The translations under genes and the position numbers were made by a program. DNA of 64,000 nucleotides, from assembly GCF_003259615.1 (NCBI RefSeq), contig NZ_QLLR01000001.1, positions 3,922-67,921 of the forward strand, given 5' to 3'. The notes under the pieces were generated by a model that did no database searches, had not been told where the DNA came from, and saw only the letters and a program-made list of their open reading frames with translations. This document shows positions 1 to 8,967 of the stretch, in pieces (position 1 is the stretch's first letter; every line of letters begins with the position of its first letter). This DNA is from Pedobacter cryoconitis. GTDB lineage: Bacteria > Bacteroidota > Bacteroidia > Sphingobacteriales > Sphingobacteriaceae.

Positions 1-82
1 ACCCGGCCGATATAGATCTATTATTAAGCTATTTTGAATTTATTTACTAACAGCCCGGCCTTGTTTCGGCTGAGTCATTCCC

Positions 83-250
83 ATGCAAATTGAAAGCTTT
101 CAGCGCAACTTCCACAGGCATAAGAACATCCGTGACAGCAAAGACTTTCTGTTTAGCGTGTCAAAATTTATCCTTAAAAAAGAGCCTGCTCCACAAGTTT
201 ATGACTTGCCCCTTAAAAAGATTGATAATGAATATCAATTACAACTTTAG
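83..250 (+). CDS. Possible small protein, 55 aa, unknown
   Basis: A 55-residue reading frame runs from an ATG at 83 to a TAG at 248-250. Its composition is protein-like: basic and hydrophobic residues alternate, with a Phe/Ser/Lys-rich middle and a charged C-terminus. I do not recognise a family. No convincing ribosome-binding site precedes it, and a stop at 71-73 limits upstream extension. The stop codon overlaps by one base with a GTG that opens the next small frame, a TAGTG junction that could allow translational coupling. It may instead be the end of a decayed larger gene. The longer frame 90-311 on the same strand looks less protein-like. Confidence 0.3.
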   Translation: MQIESFQRNFHRHKNIRDSKDFLFSVSKFILKKEPAPQVYDLPLKKIDNEYQLQL

Positions 251-384
251 TGAAATTAGATCTGATAAGAATTATAGAGGGGGATTTAAGCTTCGAAAAA
301 GAGTATATTAGTTCATTACAAAAGGTCTTAAAAAAAAGAAAGGGTTGTTCCATCCAGACACATCCCTATTCTAACCAAATATAA
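250..384 (+). CDS. Possible small protein, 44 aa, GTG start
   Basis: A 44-residue frame begins at a GTG whose first G is the last base of the previous small ORF's stop, and ends at the TAA at 382-384. The translation is amphipathic. The first half reads like a helix rich in Leu, Ile and Glu, followed by a Lys/Arg-rich segment and a polar tail. I recognise no family. The one-base overlap with the upstream ORF is the main argument that both could be real. The short length and lack of a ribosome-binding site argue against it. Confidence 0.3.
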   Translation: MKLDLIRIIEGDLSFEKEYISSLQKVLKKRKGCSIQTHPYSNQI

Positions 385-612
385 ACCTGTATGAACGGGT
401 TTTCTCTTTAAAATTCCGGCAGTGTTGCTGTCATTTCTAATGACTCATCCTTGATCCGGAAAATATTTATTGCTTATTTTCTGATACAAATATATACAAC
501 TTTTATATAGTGTACAAATTACACTAACGATTATTTTAAATAAAACATTTCTATGACGAATTAACGACAAATCAGCCTCTGGAATCAGAAAATAGACATT
601 AAAAAGTTGAAC
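385..612. other. AT-rich intergenic stretch
   Basis: No gene is supported here. A short hairpin with GTCAT/ATGAC arms lies near 433-447, but no T-run follows it. The stretch ends at the stop codon of the minus-strand PfkB kinase. Confidence 0.5.
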
Positions 613-1494
613 TTAGCCCCTATCTCTAGCTAACAATTGAATTATATCACCTTCAGTACCATCAAAAGGCCCGTAAGATTCCATTTTTAAACTCGCCATA
701 GCAGCACCGAACTCACCCGCCTGCTGTATACCTGCACCTTTTACTCTTTGAGCTAGATAACCTGCCATATACGTATCGCCACATCCTGTTGCATCCAGTT
801 CAGCTACAGGTCTGAAAGCAGGAATATCATACCATAAACCATCACCATAAATTACAGAACCCAAACTGGCCCTGGTAATCACAATCTCCTGAACACCCCA
901 GTCACTTAAGATCCCCACCCCTTCTCTAATTCCTACAACTCCCGTCAACACCTCGAGCTCAGCCTCATCAGCTTTCACCGTATGCACGTACTGAAGCGCT
1001 TCCTTTTTATCCTTCCAATCCACCGCACAAACACTTTGTCCCTTAACTTCACGCAAATAACCCTGAACATCTAAGGACACCCTGCTCCTGCCAGCTAACT
1101 CTCTGATCAGCTCCACAGAAATATCATTTGATAGTAACGGCCCCAAATGGAAAATTTTAGCGTCAACAGCCTTAAACTGCTCCACAGTAAAAGGATCAGA
1201 CTCCTGTAATACCCTTTGTGTCCGGTGATCCAGGCTTCCTGAATAGATATTCTCGAAATAAACGGTTTTTGCACTTGGAAAAACAACAACATCAGTACCC
1301 TTTGTACGTAAATCTGATACAAATCTCATTTCACTTTGAGCGATAGCAGTAACCAGGCCATAGTTTATCCCCATCTTGCGGATCGCATTAGAGAAATAAA
1401 ATGAGGTCCCTCCCGCCATGTGTTTTTCAGTAGTTGGTGTAACCACCCTGTCTAGCGTAATATGACCTACACAACAAATATCGTACATATACAT
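613..1494 (-). CDS. PfkB-family carbohydrate kinase
   Basis: This 293-residue protein belongs to the ribokinase/PfkB fold, whose members transfer phosphate from ATP to a sugar or nucleoside hydroxyl in the cytoplasm. The N-terminal Gly-Gly-Thr substrate motif is at about residues 28-30. The PfkB signature DATGCGDTYMAGYL begins at about residue 234, and its last Asp (about 240) is the expected catalytic base. The length is normal for the family. The substrate cannot be read from sequence; no transporter or catabolic gene lies beside it. It is the last gene of a minus-strand run that starts with the desaturase. A TACATTTG box matching the Bacteroidota -7 consensus lies on the minus strand about 40 bases upstream. 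Confidence 0.88.
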   Translation of the reverse strand: MYMYDICCVGHITLDRVVTPTTEKHMAGGTSFYFSNAIRKMGINYGLVTAIAQSEMRFVSDLRTKGTDVVVFPSAKTVYFENIYSGSLDHRTQRVLQESDPFTVEQFKAVDAKIFHLGPLLSNDISVELIRELAGRSRVSLDVQGYLREVKGQSVCAVDWKDKKEALQYVHTVKADEAELEVLTGVVGIREGVGILSDWGVQEIVITRASLGSVIYGDGLWYDIPAFRPVAELDATGCGDTYMAGYLAQRVKGAGIQQAGEFGAAMASLKMESYGPFDGTEGDIIQLLARDRG

Positions 1495-1532
1495 TTATAA
1501 TAATCCTGATCAGCTGAACCGCTAACAAGCCA

Positions 1533-1540
1533 CAAATGTA
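1533..1540 (-). promoter_or_regulatory. -7 box of PfkB kinase promoter (candidate)
   Basis: The minus strand reads TACATTTG, matching the Bacteroidota consensus TAnnTTTG, about 39 bases before the kinase start. No -33 TTTG is visible at the usual spacing, so this is a weak call. Confidence 0.3.
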
Positions 1541-1569
1541 TCAAATGATTTAATTCGAAAGGGTAAATT

Positions 1570-2031
1570 TTATTTAAACAGCTCAAAACTGTGTGAAGCA
1601 TCACACCAGAATTCATCCAGCGCGATGAGTCTCGGCTTAAGAAAAGAAATGATTTCAGGCCAGTCTTCTTCTTTGAAAATGTTGACATCAGGCAAGGACT
1701 TATAAATCCTGCTTACAGGTTTATAATTTTCATCCAGCAGCTGCTGTTCCCACTCCCATTCTTCGTTTAAATAGCCCTTCAGAATATTCCTGAACTCCTT
1801 AAACTGTTCAAATAAAAGTTCCTGAACGCCCGTATCAGGGTGAGAAATCTCAATTGCAATAAATGCAGACTTATTGTCTGCATGCAGTTTAAAACTCAGA
1901 TACTTAATTCCTGTCTTGTAATTTATCCAGTTAATTCTCATCCCCTCAGCAGAGAGCTGGGGGGCAATATACTGGCCAAAGGCCGTCCAGAAAGCCTGTT
2001 TCAGTTTTGAAGCCTGATCCTTAGAATACAT
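1570..2031 (-). CDS. DUF4268 domain protein
   Basis: This 153-residue protein resembles the DUF4268 family of small Bacteroidota proteins of unknown function. It has no signal peptide or membrane segment, so a cytoplasmic location is likely. It is rich in Trp, Phe and Glu, with a central Glu/Trp-rich helix around residues 85-105. It lies 31 bases after the desaturase gene and 75 bases before the kinase gene on the same strand. Co-transcription with the desaturase is plausible but says little about its role. DUF4268 domains also occur fused to nuclease-like modules elsewhere; here the domain is alone. Confidence 0.7.
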   Translation of the reverse strand: MYSKDQASKLKQAFWTAFGQYIAPQLSAEGMRINWINYKTGIKYLSFKLHADNKSAFIAIEISHPDTGVQELLFEQFKEFRNILKGYLNEEWEWEQQLLDENYKPVSRIYKSLPDVNIFKEEDWPEIISFLKPRLIALDEFWCDASHSFELFK

Positions 2032-2062
2032 TAAAAAAAGCTATAATCCTTTTAGCGAAAAA

Positions 2063-3151
2063 TTACCCCTTATCCTTTTGCAAGACCAGCATTTTCTCTT
2101 CCGCTAAACGAAGAGCCTGCTCATCTTCCATCAGGGCTACTTTATTGTAATGCGTCTCTAAGAAGTCTGTTTTAGAATCTTTGAAAGATTTAACAGTTCC
2201 GATCGCATACATAAAACGGATATAATACCAGGCAATATCTACCTGATGGGGTAAAAATCCTGTTCTTGCACTTTTTGGATATAAATGGTGATTATTATGC
2301 CACTCTCCGGCAACTATTCCCGGCCAAAGCTGGTTGATAGACATGTCCTCACGGGAGAAATCATAATTATCTCTGCGCATATCCTTTCCCTTGCCATGTC
2401 CTTCATAATTGAAAGTACGAACCCCTACAGCCCAGATACCTGCAGCACCGAAAACAGTACAAGCCAATCCAAAACCACCGATAAGGAAGAATATACCAAA
2501 CCAGAAGCCCCAGTTTAAAGCCCAGGCAAGAACTGTCCTCGCCGGATTAGCTATAGAACCCCATTTTAAATATTGAGTATATGTATTTGGCTGAACGCCG
2601 GTATGCTTCATTAATCTTGCCGCACGGTGATAATTTCTTTCACTTAAATCTTTCGCTATCGGCTGATGATTCACATCTGCCAGAAAACAATATAAAAATC
2701 CACCGGAAGCATTATAAGGGTCACCAGGCATATCAGACTTCGCATGATGTACATGATGTGAAACCACATAGATTTCTTCAGGAATCATTGAGATAGTCAG
2801 GTTCTGCGTAAAAAAGCGCCAGAACCTATTGCTAAAAGCATAAGCATTGTGCGTGCAAAACCGGTGATGCCATATCGTACCATGGGTACCCATGATAATC
2901 ATACTATATAAGAAGGCAACAATTAATAAGCTCCAGCTAAAGTATTCAAAGATAAAAAAGTAAAGAAAAGGTATAGTAATAATAACTTTTAACCAGCTCA
3001 TGAATGGCAGCCAGTTTTTTTTACTTTTAAAAATGTTCAGACGTTTAAAGAATTCCTGTAACAGCTGACGAGTTGTCGGCTTCGATAAATTACCATTAGT
3101 ATCGGCCCATCCATAAGTTGGCGGATCCAATACTATACTCAAAAATGCCAT
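2063..3151 (-). CDS. Acyl-CoA/acyl-lipid desaturase
   Basis: This integral-membrane di-iron fatty acid desaturase introduces a cis double bond into acyl chains, a route to control membrane fluidity. All three histidine boxes are present: HHRFCTH at residues 95-101, HHVHH at 132-136 and HNNHH at 285-289. They are separated by hydrophobic segments at about 55-90 and 205-245. At 362 residues it is close to the delta-9 desaturase length. Double-bond position cannot be decided from sequence. It opens the minus-strand run with DUF4268 and PfkB and diverges from the malic enzyme gene, sharing a 212-base intergenic region with it. Confidence 0.9.
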   Translation of the reverse strand: MAFLSIVLDPPTYGWADTNGNLSKPTTRQLLQEFFKRLNIFKSKKNWLPFMSWLKVIITIPFLYFFIFEYFSWSLLIVAFLYSMIIMGTHGTIWHHRFCTHNAYAFSNRFWRFFTQNLTISMIPEEIYVVSHHVHHAKSDMPGDPYNASGGFLYCFLADVNHQPIAKDLSERNYHRAARLMKHTGVQPNTYTQYLKWGSIANPARTVLAWALNWGFWFGIFFLIGGFGLACTVFGAAGIWAVGVRTFNYEGHGKGKDMRRDNYDFSREDMSINQLWPGIVAGEWHNNHHLYPKSARTGFLPHQVDIAWYYIRFMYAIGTVKSFKDSKTDFLETHYNKVALMEDEQALRLAEEKMLVLQKDKG

Positions 3152-3363
3152 AGACTACAATTAGTTTTTCTTGTGAAAGTACGGCAGATTTTTCACAAAT
3201 CAGCTACTATACAAAAATTTCTTATAGCTAACGGTCACTTTCAGGTAATTTCCCCATTATTTTCTAGTATTATTTTAAACATATACCTACTTTCGACCAC
3301 TTATTAGCTTTTGGAGTAATCTACTCCCCCTAGCACAACAAAGATCAAGGATACACACACAAG

Positions 3364-5625
3364 ATGAACAAAGCAACAAACCGCAAACAGGACGCATTAG
3401 ATTATCACGCTGATGGCCGGCCAGGTAAGATTGAAGTCGTACCTTCCAAGCCAACAAATTCACAACGGGATTTAGCACTTGCCTATTCACCTGGAGTAGC
3501 GGAACCCTGTATGGAAATATACAGAAACCCTGAAGATGTATATAAGTATACAGCTAAAGGTAATTTAGTAGCAGTAATCAGTAACGGAACCGCAGTATTA
3601 GGTTTAGGAAATATCGGCCCTGCAGCAAGTAAGCCAGTAATGGAAGGTAAAGGATTGTTATTTAAAATCTTTGCTGACATCGATGTTTTCGATTTAGAGA
3701 TCAATGCGACTACTGCTGATGAATTTGTAAACGTGGTTAAGGCCTTAGAACCAACTTTTGGAGGTGTAAACCTGGAAGATATTGCAGCGCCGATGTGTTT
3801 TGAAATCGAAAGGCGCTTAAAAGAAGAGATGAATATCCCGGTCATGCACGATGATCAGCATGGAACAGCAATTATCACCAGTGCAGCCCTATTGAATGCT
3901 TGTGAATTACAGCACAAAAAGATAGAAAAAATAAAGCTGGTTGTGAGCGGAGCTGGTGCAGCGGCAGTATCCTGTATCAAACTATACCTTAAATTAGGTG
4001 TCAAAAAGGAGAACATGCTGGTATTTGATAAGGATGGTATCGTGAATACCGACCGTACCGACCTTGACCCAATGCGTATGGAATTCGCTACACCAAGAAA
4101 AGACATCAGCACTTTAGCTGAAGCCATGAAAGGTGCAGACGTATTTTTAGGTCTTTCGGCAGCCAATGTAGTTTCAGTAGACATGGTACAATCAATGGCC
4201 AAAAACCCGATTGTATTTGCATTAGCTAATCCTGATCCTGAAATCGCGTACGATCTTGCCATCAACAGCCGTAAAGATATTATTATGGCCACAGGACGTT
4301 CCGACTTCCCTAACCAGGTAAATAACGTATTAGGATTTCCTTACATCTTCCGCGGTGCCCTTGATGTACGCGCTACATCGATTAATGAAGAAATGAAGCT
4401 TGCTGCAGTAAGAGCAATTGCTGAACTGACTAAACTTCCGGTACCAGAAATCGTACACCTTGCCTACAAAGCAAAAAATCTGAAGTTCGGAAAAGACTAT
4501 ATTATCCCAAAACCTATTGATTCAAGACTAATTGGTATTGTTTCTACTGCTGTTGCCAAAGCGGCGATGGAATCTGGCGTTGCCCGCAAACAGATTACAG
4601 ACTGGAACGCTTACCAGGAAGAACTGCAAATCAGATTAGGTGCTGATGATAAAATCCTGAGAAATCTTGCCAGCAAAGCAAAATCTGCTCCTAAACGTGT
4701 AGTATTTGCTGAAGCTGATAACTATAAAATATTAAAAGCAGCACAGATTGTTAAGGACGAAGGTATTGCTACCCCTATTCTATTAGGAAATGTAACCAAA
4801 ATCCAAAAAATCATTCTGGAACATGGAATTGAATTCGGCGAAGTTGAAATCATTGACCCATGGCAGGGAACAGAGGAATCTGATAAATTTGCAGATCACC
4901 TTTTCCAAAGAAGACAAAGACGCGGTATCACTTTATACGAAGCAAAGAAACTGGTACGTGACCGTAACTATTACGGTGCAAGTATGGTAGAATTCGGACA
5001 AGCTGATGCGTTGATCTCCGGATTGACTAAAAACTATAAATCTACTTTAAAACCTGCATTACAGGTTATCGGTACTAAACCAGGCGTGAAAAAAATCGCT
5101 GGTATGTATATGATGCTGACCAAAAAAGGTCCTGTATTTTTAGGAGATACAACTGTAAACCCTGATCCTACAGCACAGGATATGGTTGATATTACCGGAA
5201 TGATAAACGAAACTATCAAAGAATTCAATATCACGCCACGCATCGCCTTATTATCTTACTCAAACTTCGGTTCTAACACTGGCTCTGTTCCAGATAAGAT
5301 GAGAATTGCGACTGCATTGCTAAAAGAAAAATATCCTGATATGATTGTTGATGGTGAAATGCAAGCCAACTTTGCGATGAACGCAGAATTGCTGCAAAGT
5401 AATTATCCGTTCTCCAGCTTAAAAGGAAGTCCAGCAAACACTTTGATCTTTCCTAACCTGGAATCAGGAAACGTTGCCTACAAATTATTGCAGGAACTTG
5501 GAAATGTAGAAGCAGTCGGCCCTATCCTTTTAGGTCTGAACAAACCAGTACATGTTTTACAGATGGACAGCTCTGTCAGAGAGATCGTGAACATGATTAC
5601 AATTGCTGTGGTAGACGCACAATAA
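3364..5625 (+). CDS. maeB: NADP-dependent malic enzyme with phosphotransacetylase-like domain
   Basis: This 753-residue protein decarboxylates malate to pyruvate, normally with NADP. The malic enzyme half (about 1-425) contains Tyr41 in the SPGVAEP region, the metal-binding HDDQHGTA at 162-169 and a dinucleotide-binding GAGAA near 196-200. The C-terminal half (about 430-753) resembles phosphate acetyl/butyryltransferase. In MaeB-type enzymes this half is usually regulatory (acetyl-CoA sensing) rather than catalytic. The length matches E. coli MaeB. The gene stands alone, with a very strong terminator 25 bases past its stop. The AUG at 3364 is the first Met before the conserved region. Confidence 0.93.
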   Translation: MNKATNRKQDALDYHADGRPGKIEVVPSKPTNSQRDLALAYSPGVAEPCMEIYRNPEDVYKYTAKGNLVAVISNGTAVLGLGNIGPAASKPVMEGKGLLFKIFADIDVFDLEINATTADEFVNVVKALEPTFGGVNLEDIAAPMCFEIERRLKEEMNIPVMHDDQHGTAIITSAALLNACELQHKKIEKIKLVVSGAGAAAVSCIKLYLKLGVKKENMLVFDKDGIVNTDRTDLDPMRMEFATPRKDISTLAEAMKGADVFLGLSAANVVSVDMVQSMAKNPIVFALANPDPEIAYDLAINSRKDIIMATGRSDFPNQVNNVLGFPYIFRGALDVRATSINEEMKLAAVRAIAELTKLPVPEIVHLAYKAKNLKFGKDYIIPKPIDSRLIGIVSTAVAKAAMESGVARKQITDWNAYQEELQIRLGADDKILRNLASKAKSAPKRVVFAEADNYKILKAAQIVKDEGIATPILLGNVTKIQKIILEHGIEFGEVEIIDPWQGTEESDKFADHLFQRRQRRGITLYEAKKLVRDRNYYGASMVEFGQADALISGLTKNYKSTLKPALQVIGTKPGVKKIAGMYMMLTKKGPVFLGDTTVNPDPTAQDMVDITGMINETIKEFNITPRIALLSYSNFGSNTGSVPDKMRIATALLKEKYPDMIVDGEMQANFAMNAELLQSNYPFSSLKGSPANTLIFPNLESGNVAYKLLQELGNVEAVGPILLGLNKPVHVLQMDSSVREIVNMITIAVVDAQ

Positions 5626-5649
5626 GAGCAACAAGTTCTTACCCATCAA

Positions 5650-5704
5650 TTTACGTACAAAAAAGCCCACGGACCAAATGTCCGCGGGCTTTTTTGTACG
5701 TAAA
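5650..5704. terminator. Very long intrinsic terminator after maeB
   Basis: An inverted repeat of about 24 bp with one internal mismatch closes on a 7-base loop. The arms include TTTACGTACAAAAAAGCCC and its complement. A/T tracts at both ends make it bidirectional. Confidence 0.9.
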
Positions 5705-5767
5705 TTTTTTTCATATTAAAACAAACACAGTCACAATTTATATATTGAGATCTATGTTATTTTCGAA

Positions 5768-6185
5768 TTGGGCCTTCAGGCCAGAGGAGAGCTGAGCATG
5801 GACTACAATGCAGTTGAACGTTTCTCAGGCGGCAAAAGAAAGCTGGAACTCGAAGCCACGGAGCAGAGAAAAAAGATACCATTGCTTATACTTACAGCAT
5901 TTCTAGAAAATCACCTGTTCAACGATTTTACAAACTATCCGTCACTACATTAAAGGTAAAAGCATCCGATCTGCTCTTTTATGCCGATAAAAGAAGTCCT
6001 TTAAAGGCATCAGGTATTTTGTCTGGAAAGTAAAAAGCAAGCTCATTACTATGTCCTATTATCCGCCAAAAGCAGAAGTGACCCCAAACACCGTGTTTCT
6101 TTCCATCATAGACGAATCTTTTAAATTAAAGACCTATCCCATGTATATTACAGGAACAGGCATAGACGGATACTTTAAAAACTAA
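5768..6185 (+). pseudogene. Frameshifted gene relic, unknown family
   Basis: Three protein-like segments follow one another in three different frames. The first is open to 5953 (frame of 5768). The second is open 5818-6033 and includes a stretch read as DTIAYTYSISRKSPVQRFY. The third is open 5991-6185 and ends in a GTGIDGYFKN tail and TAA. Each segment reads like coding sequence where the others break, which is what two indels in one gene of about 130-150 codons would produce. The frame changes fall near 5860-5900 and near 5990-6030. I recognise no family. No start or promoter is evident; the maeB terminator lies just upstream. An alternative is chance open frames. Confidence 0.5.
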
Positions 6186-6197
6186 TCCCGTTAAAAG

Positions 6198-6240
6198 CTA
6201 CAAAGGGCTGTTTCATTCCAAATGAAACAACCCTTTGTAG
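6198..6240. terminator. Bidirectional terminator after cysM
   Basis: A near-perfect inverted repeat has arms CTACAAAGGG(C/T)TGTTTCATT around a short loop. It lies 21 bases beyond the cysM stop on the minus strand and also just after the plus-strand relic. Confidence 0.8.
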
Positions 6241-6261
6241 TTTTCCGGTAAGCCTGTTTAT

Positions 6262-7134
6262 TTACAAAAACAGATCACTGCTCAGGTATCGGTCACCCCG
6301 GTCACAAGCTATAAAAACGATCACTCCCGAAGTTAACTCCGAAGCCAATCTAAGCGAACAGGCCAAAGCACCGCCGCTGCTCATTCCAGCAAAGATACCC
6401 TCCGCTTTCGCCATTTTCTTGGTATAGTCCGAAGCCTCATCCTGGGAAACATCCATCACTCTGTCTACCCTTGACGCATCAAATATCTTAGGAAGATATT
6501 CCTTTGGCCATCTTCTGATCCCAGGGATTGAAGACTCTTCCGTAGGCTGACAACCCACAATCTGAATAGCCGGATTCTTTTCCTTTAAATACATCGAATT
6601 ACCCATTATACTCCCCGTAGTTCCCATAGAACTCACAAAATGGGTGATCTGATGGTCAGTATCCTTCCATATTTCTGGCCCTGTTGTTTTATAATGCGCC
6701 AGGTAATTGTCAGGATTTGCAAATTGATTTAACAAAAAATACCCCGGCGTACCGCCCTTTTCCTCCGCATAATCCCTGCACTTCTCAATAGATTCCAGCA
6801 ATGTAACCTTTGCGCCAAAAGCCTCCATGGTCAGCGTGCGTTCCCTGGTAGAGTTCGAAGGCATGACCAGTTCAATATTCAGCCCATAAATAGAGGCAAT
6901 CATGGCCAGTGCAATCCCAGTATTTCCACTGGTTGCTTCTACTAATTTCGTGTCCTTGGTAACCTCTCCCCGCTCCATTGCGCTGCGGATCATATTCAGA
7001 GCAGCCCTGTCTTTTACGCTTCCGCCAGGATTATTTCCTTCCAGTTTAGCGAAAATCCGGACTGCCGGATTAGAGTTTAGCTTTGTAATTTCTACTAATG
7101 GCGTATTTCCTATGCAATCTATTAAAGTTCCCAT
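6262..7134 (-). CDS. cysM: Cysteine synthase (O-acetylserine sulfhydrylase B type)
   Basis: This PLP enzyme combines O-acetylserine with sulfide or thiosulfate to give cysteine. The PLP lysine is Lys41 in NPGGSVKDR and the phosphate/substrate loop TSGNTG is at 68-73. A serine/glycine-rich SSGGA loop near 250 binds the cofactor phosphate. The length of 290 residues fits CysM/CysK. The CysM choice over CysK rests on overall resemblance and is less certain. The gene follows the serine acetyltransferase gene with a two-base gap, so the two are almost certainly co-transcribed and perform the last two steps of cysteine synthesis. A strong terminator follows. Confidence 0.9.
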   Translation of the reverse strand: MGTLIDCIGNTPLVEITKLNSNPAVRIFAKLEGNNPGGSVKDRAALNMIRSAMERGEVTKDTKLVEATSGNTGIALAMIASIYGLNIELVMPSNSTRERTLTMEAFGAKVTLLESIEKCRDYAEEKGGTPGYFLLNQFANPDNYLAHYKTTGPEIWKDTDHQITHFVSSMGTTGSIMGNSMYLKEKNPAIQIVGCQPTEESSIPGIRRWPKEYLPKIFDASRVDRVMDVSQDEASDYTKKMAKAEGIFAGMSSGGALACSLRLASELTSGVIVFIACDRGDRYLSSDLFL

Positions 7135-7136
7135 GC

Positions 7137-7949
7137 TTAAATTTTGCTTTTTGTTTCTATCACTTTCATTGCAGACTGATGATATACCGTAGAATTTGAC
7201 GGGACACTTTTAGTCAGCCATACATTTCCTCCAATCACGCTATGCGCTCCAATTACCGTATCCCCGCCTAAAATGGTTGCCCCCGAATAAATAATCACAT
7301 GATCCTCAATTGTAGGATGTCTTTTAGTATTTGCCATGAATTTCTCAACGCTGAGTGCCCCGAGTGTAACATTCTGGTATAATTTTACGTGGTCACCAAT
7401 TTTCGTGGTTTCCCCAATCACCAAACCAGTACCATGATCTATAAATAAATACTCACCGATTTCGGCCCCCGGGTGAATATCAATACCCGTTGCCGAGTGT
7501 GCGTACTCAGTCAGTACCCTTGGGATCAATGGAATACCCATTTTCAACAGTTTGTGGGCAATTCTATAGATTGATATGGCCAAAAACCCAGGATACGTCC
7601 TGATAATTTCAAACTCACTTCTTGCTGCCGGGTCACCGCTCAGCGTGGCTGTGACATCCGTATTCATTTGGCGGAACAACTCCGGAAGCTCATTATAGAA
7701 AGTTTCCGCAATCACGTGATGATTGCAAGTTGTACAGGCCTTTGTCTTTTGTAAAATATGAAGTAACTCTTGTTCAGAATGACTAAAATACCCTTTAATC
7801 TCTTCTAAAGTATGCGCAGGATTAGTTAAACGTTCGGGATAAACTAAATTCAGCAGGCTTACAGCCCATTCCGCAATTTCAAGATTAGAGGGTACAGCTT
7901 CAATCTGGCTTTGTTTGTTGTAGATATGAAGATAAAATTCTTCGTTCAT
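7137..7949 (-). CDS. cysE: Serine O-acetyltransferase
   Basis: This enzyme acetylates serine from acetyl-CoA, the committed step to cysteine. The protein has a helical N-terminal half and a left-handed beta-helix of hexapeptide repeats from about 150 to 250, including the HPGAEIGEYLFIDHGTGLVIG active-site region and the KRHPTI segment. The last residue is isoleucine. In known CysE proteins the C-terminal Ile inserts into the active site of cysteine synthase. At 270 residues it matches the EpsC/CysE length. It sits between mscS (20-base gap) and cysM (two-base gap) on the same strand. Confidence 0.92.
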   Translation of the reverse strand: MNEEFYLHIYNKQSQIEAVPSNLEIAEWAVSLLNLVYPERLTNPAHTLEEIKGYFSHSEQELLHILQKTKACTTCNHHVIAETFYNELPELFRQMNTDVTATLSGDPAARSEFEIIRTYPGFLAISIYRIAHKLLKMGIPLIPRVLTEYAHSATGIDIHPGAEIGEYLFIDHGTGLVIGETTKIGDHVKLYQNVTLGALSVEKFMANTKRHPTIEDHVIIYSGATILGGDTVIGAHSVIGGNVWLTKSVPSNSTVYHQSAMKVIETKSKI

Positions 7950-7969
7950 TATAGGTGGATTTTAAATGT

Positions 7970-8794
7970 TTAAGATACGCGATTTGTCATCACATATACT
8001 TCAGCTTTTTTTGATAAAATAATTTTACTCTTTTCCAGTTCCTCTTTGATTTTTTGATAGTTAGCATAATAAACAGGCCAGAAGTTCCCGTTTGCCGCCC
8101 ATGCCCGCACTAACAAGACCACTGCACTATCCTCCAGTGAGGAAACCAGTACTGCTGGCTTAGGGTCCTTAAGGATCAATGCATCCCCCTCCAATACCGC
8201 CAGTATCACCTGACGCGCATGGTCAATATTAGTATCAAAAGATATACTAATCTTATACTCTGCCTGCCGGATTTCATTATCCGATGTATTATTGATTACC
8301 GCATTTGCCAGCGGGCCATTCGGTGCATAAATCGTTGTACCATTGCCAGACTTTAAGGTTGTATATAAAATATCGATTTTCAATACCGTTCCTGAGACAT
8401 TATTCGCAGCACTGATATTGTGTCCAACCTTAAAAGGCTTAAACAACAAGATCAGTACCCCGCCTGCAAAATTAGAAAGACTGCCCTGTAAAGCAAGGCC
8501 AACTGCTAAACCGCCCGAAGCCAGCACAGCAACAAAAGAGCTCGTCTGTATCCCGATCATTGAAGCGCAGGAAATAACCAGTAAAATATAGAGGATGACC
8601 CTGATGATACTCACTAAAAACTCACTCAAAGAAATATCGACCGTATTCCGTTGAAAACGGCGGTGGATAAAATCAAGAAACCATTTGATGAGCCAGATAC
8701 CGGCTAAAAGAGTAACTACAGCGAGAATGAAGTTTGGCAGGCCACTGATGATCCTTTCAGAAAATACTTCTACATAATTTTCAATTCTATTCAT
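7970..8794 (-). CDS. Small-conductance mechanosensitive channel (MscS family)
   Basis: This 274-residue inner-membrane protein has the compact MscS architecture, a channel that opens on hypo-osmotic shock. Hydrophobic helices lie at about 15-37, 58-80 and 85-115. The pore-lining helix is rich in Gly/Ala (ASGGLAVGLALQGSLSNFAG). A cytoplasmic beta domain follows. It is the first gene of a minus-strand run with cysE and cysM, with a 20-base gap to cysE. The functional link is unclear; read-through transcription is the simplest explanation. The dispersed hairpin at 8837-8877 lies upstream and probably terminates the previous gene. Confidence 0.88.
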   Translation of the reverse strand: MNRIENYVEVFSERIISGLPNFILAVVTLLAGIWLIKWFLDFIHRRFQRNTVDISLSEFLVSIIRVILYILLVISCASMIGIQTSSFVAVLASGGLAVGLALQGSLSNFAGGVLILLFKPFKVGHNISAANNVSGTVLKIDILYTTLKSGNGTTIYAPNGPLANAVINNTSDNEIRQAEYKISISFDTNIDHARQVILAVLEGDALILKDPKPAVLVSSLEDSAVVLLVRAWAANGNFWPVYYANYQKIKEELEKSKIILSKKAEVYVMTNRVS

Positions 8795-8836
8795 TTGTCA
8801 ATAAACGTAACGTTGGTTAGCGGAGATTTAAAAAAA

Positions 8837-8877
8837 GAGCCTGTTTAAAATTTATCAGCTAAACTTCAAACAGACTC
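8837..8877 (-). terminator. Hairpin terminator, member of a dispersed repeat
   Basis: Arms GAGCCTGTTT and AAACAGACTC enclose a loop of about 21 bases. On the minus strand a run of Ts follows, so it terminates the SseB-like gene. Arm sequence, size and a central AGCTA are shared with the element at 42168-42207. Confidence 0.75.
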
Positions 8878-8967
8878 TAAGATTTTTTAAAGATACGTAT
8901 CTATTTTTTTGTTCAAAACGAAAAGGTATCATTACAACGTCAGATCAGCAATAAGCGCTCAGACACT

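Noticed and set aside
90-311. 73-codon frame on the plus strand
   Set aside because: Less protein-like than the two smaller frames in other phases over the same bases.
3483-4292. Two long minus-strand frames opposite maeB
   Set aside because: Shadows of the strongly conserved malic enzyme reading frame.
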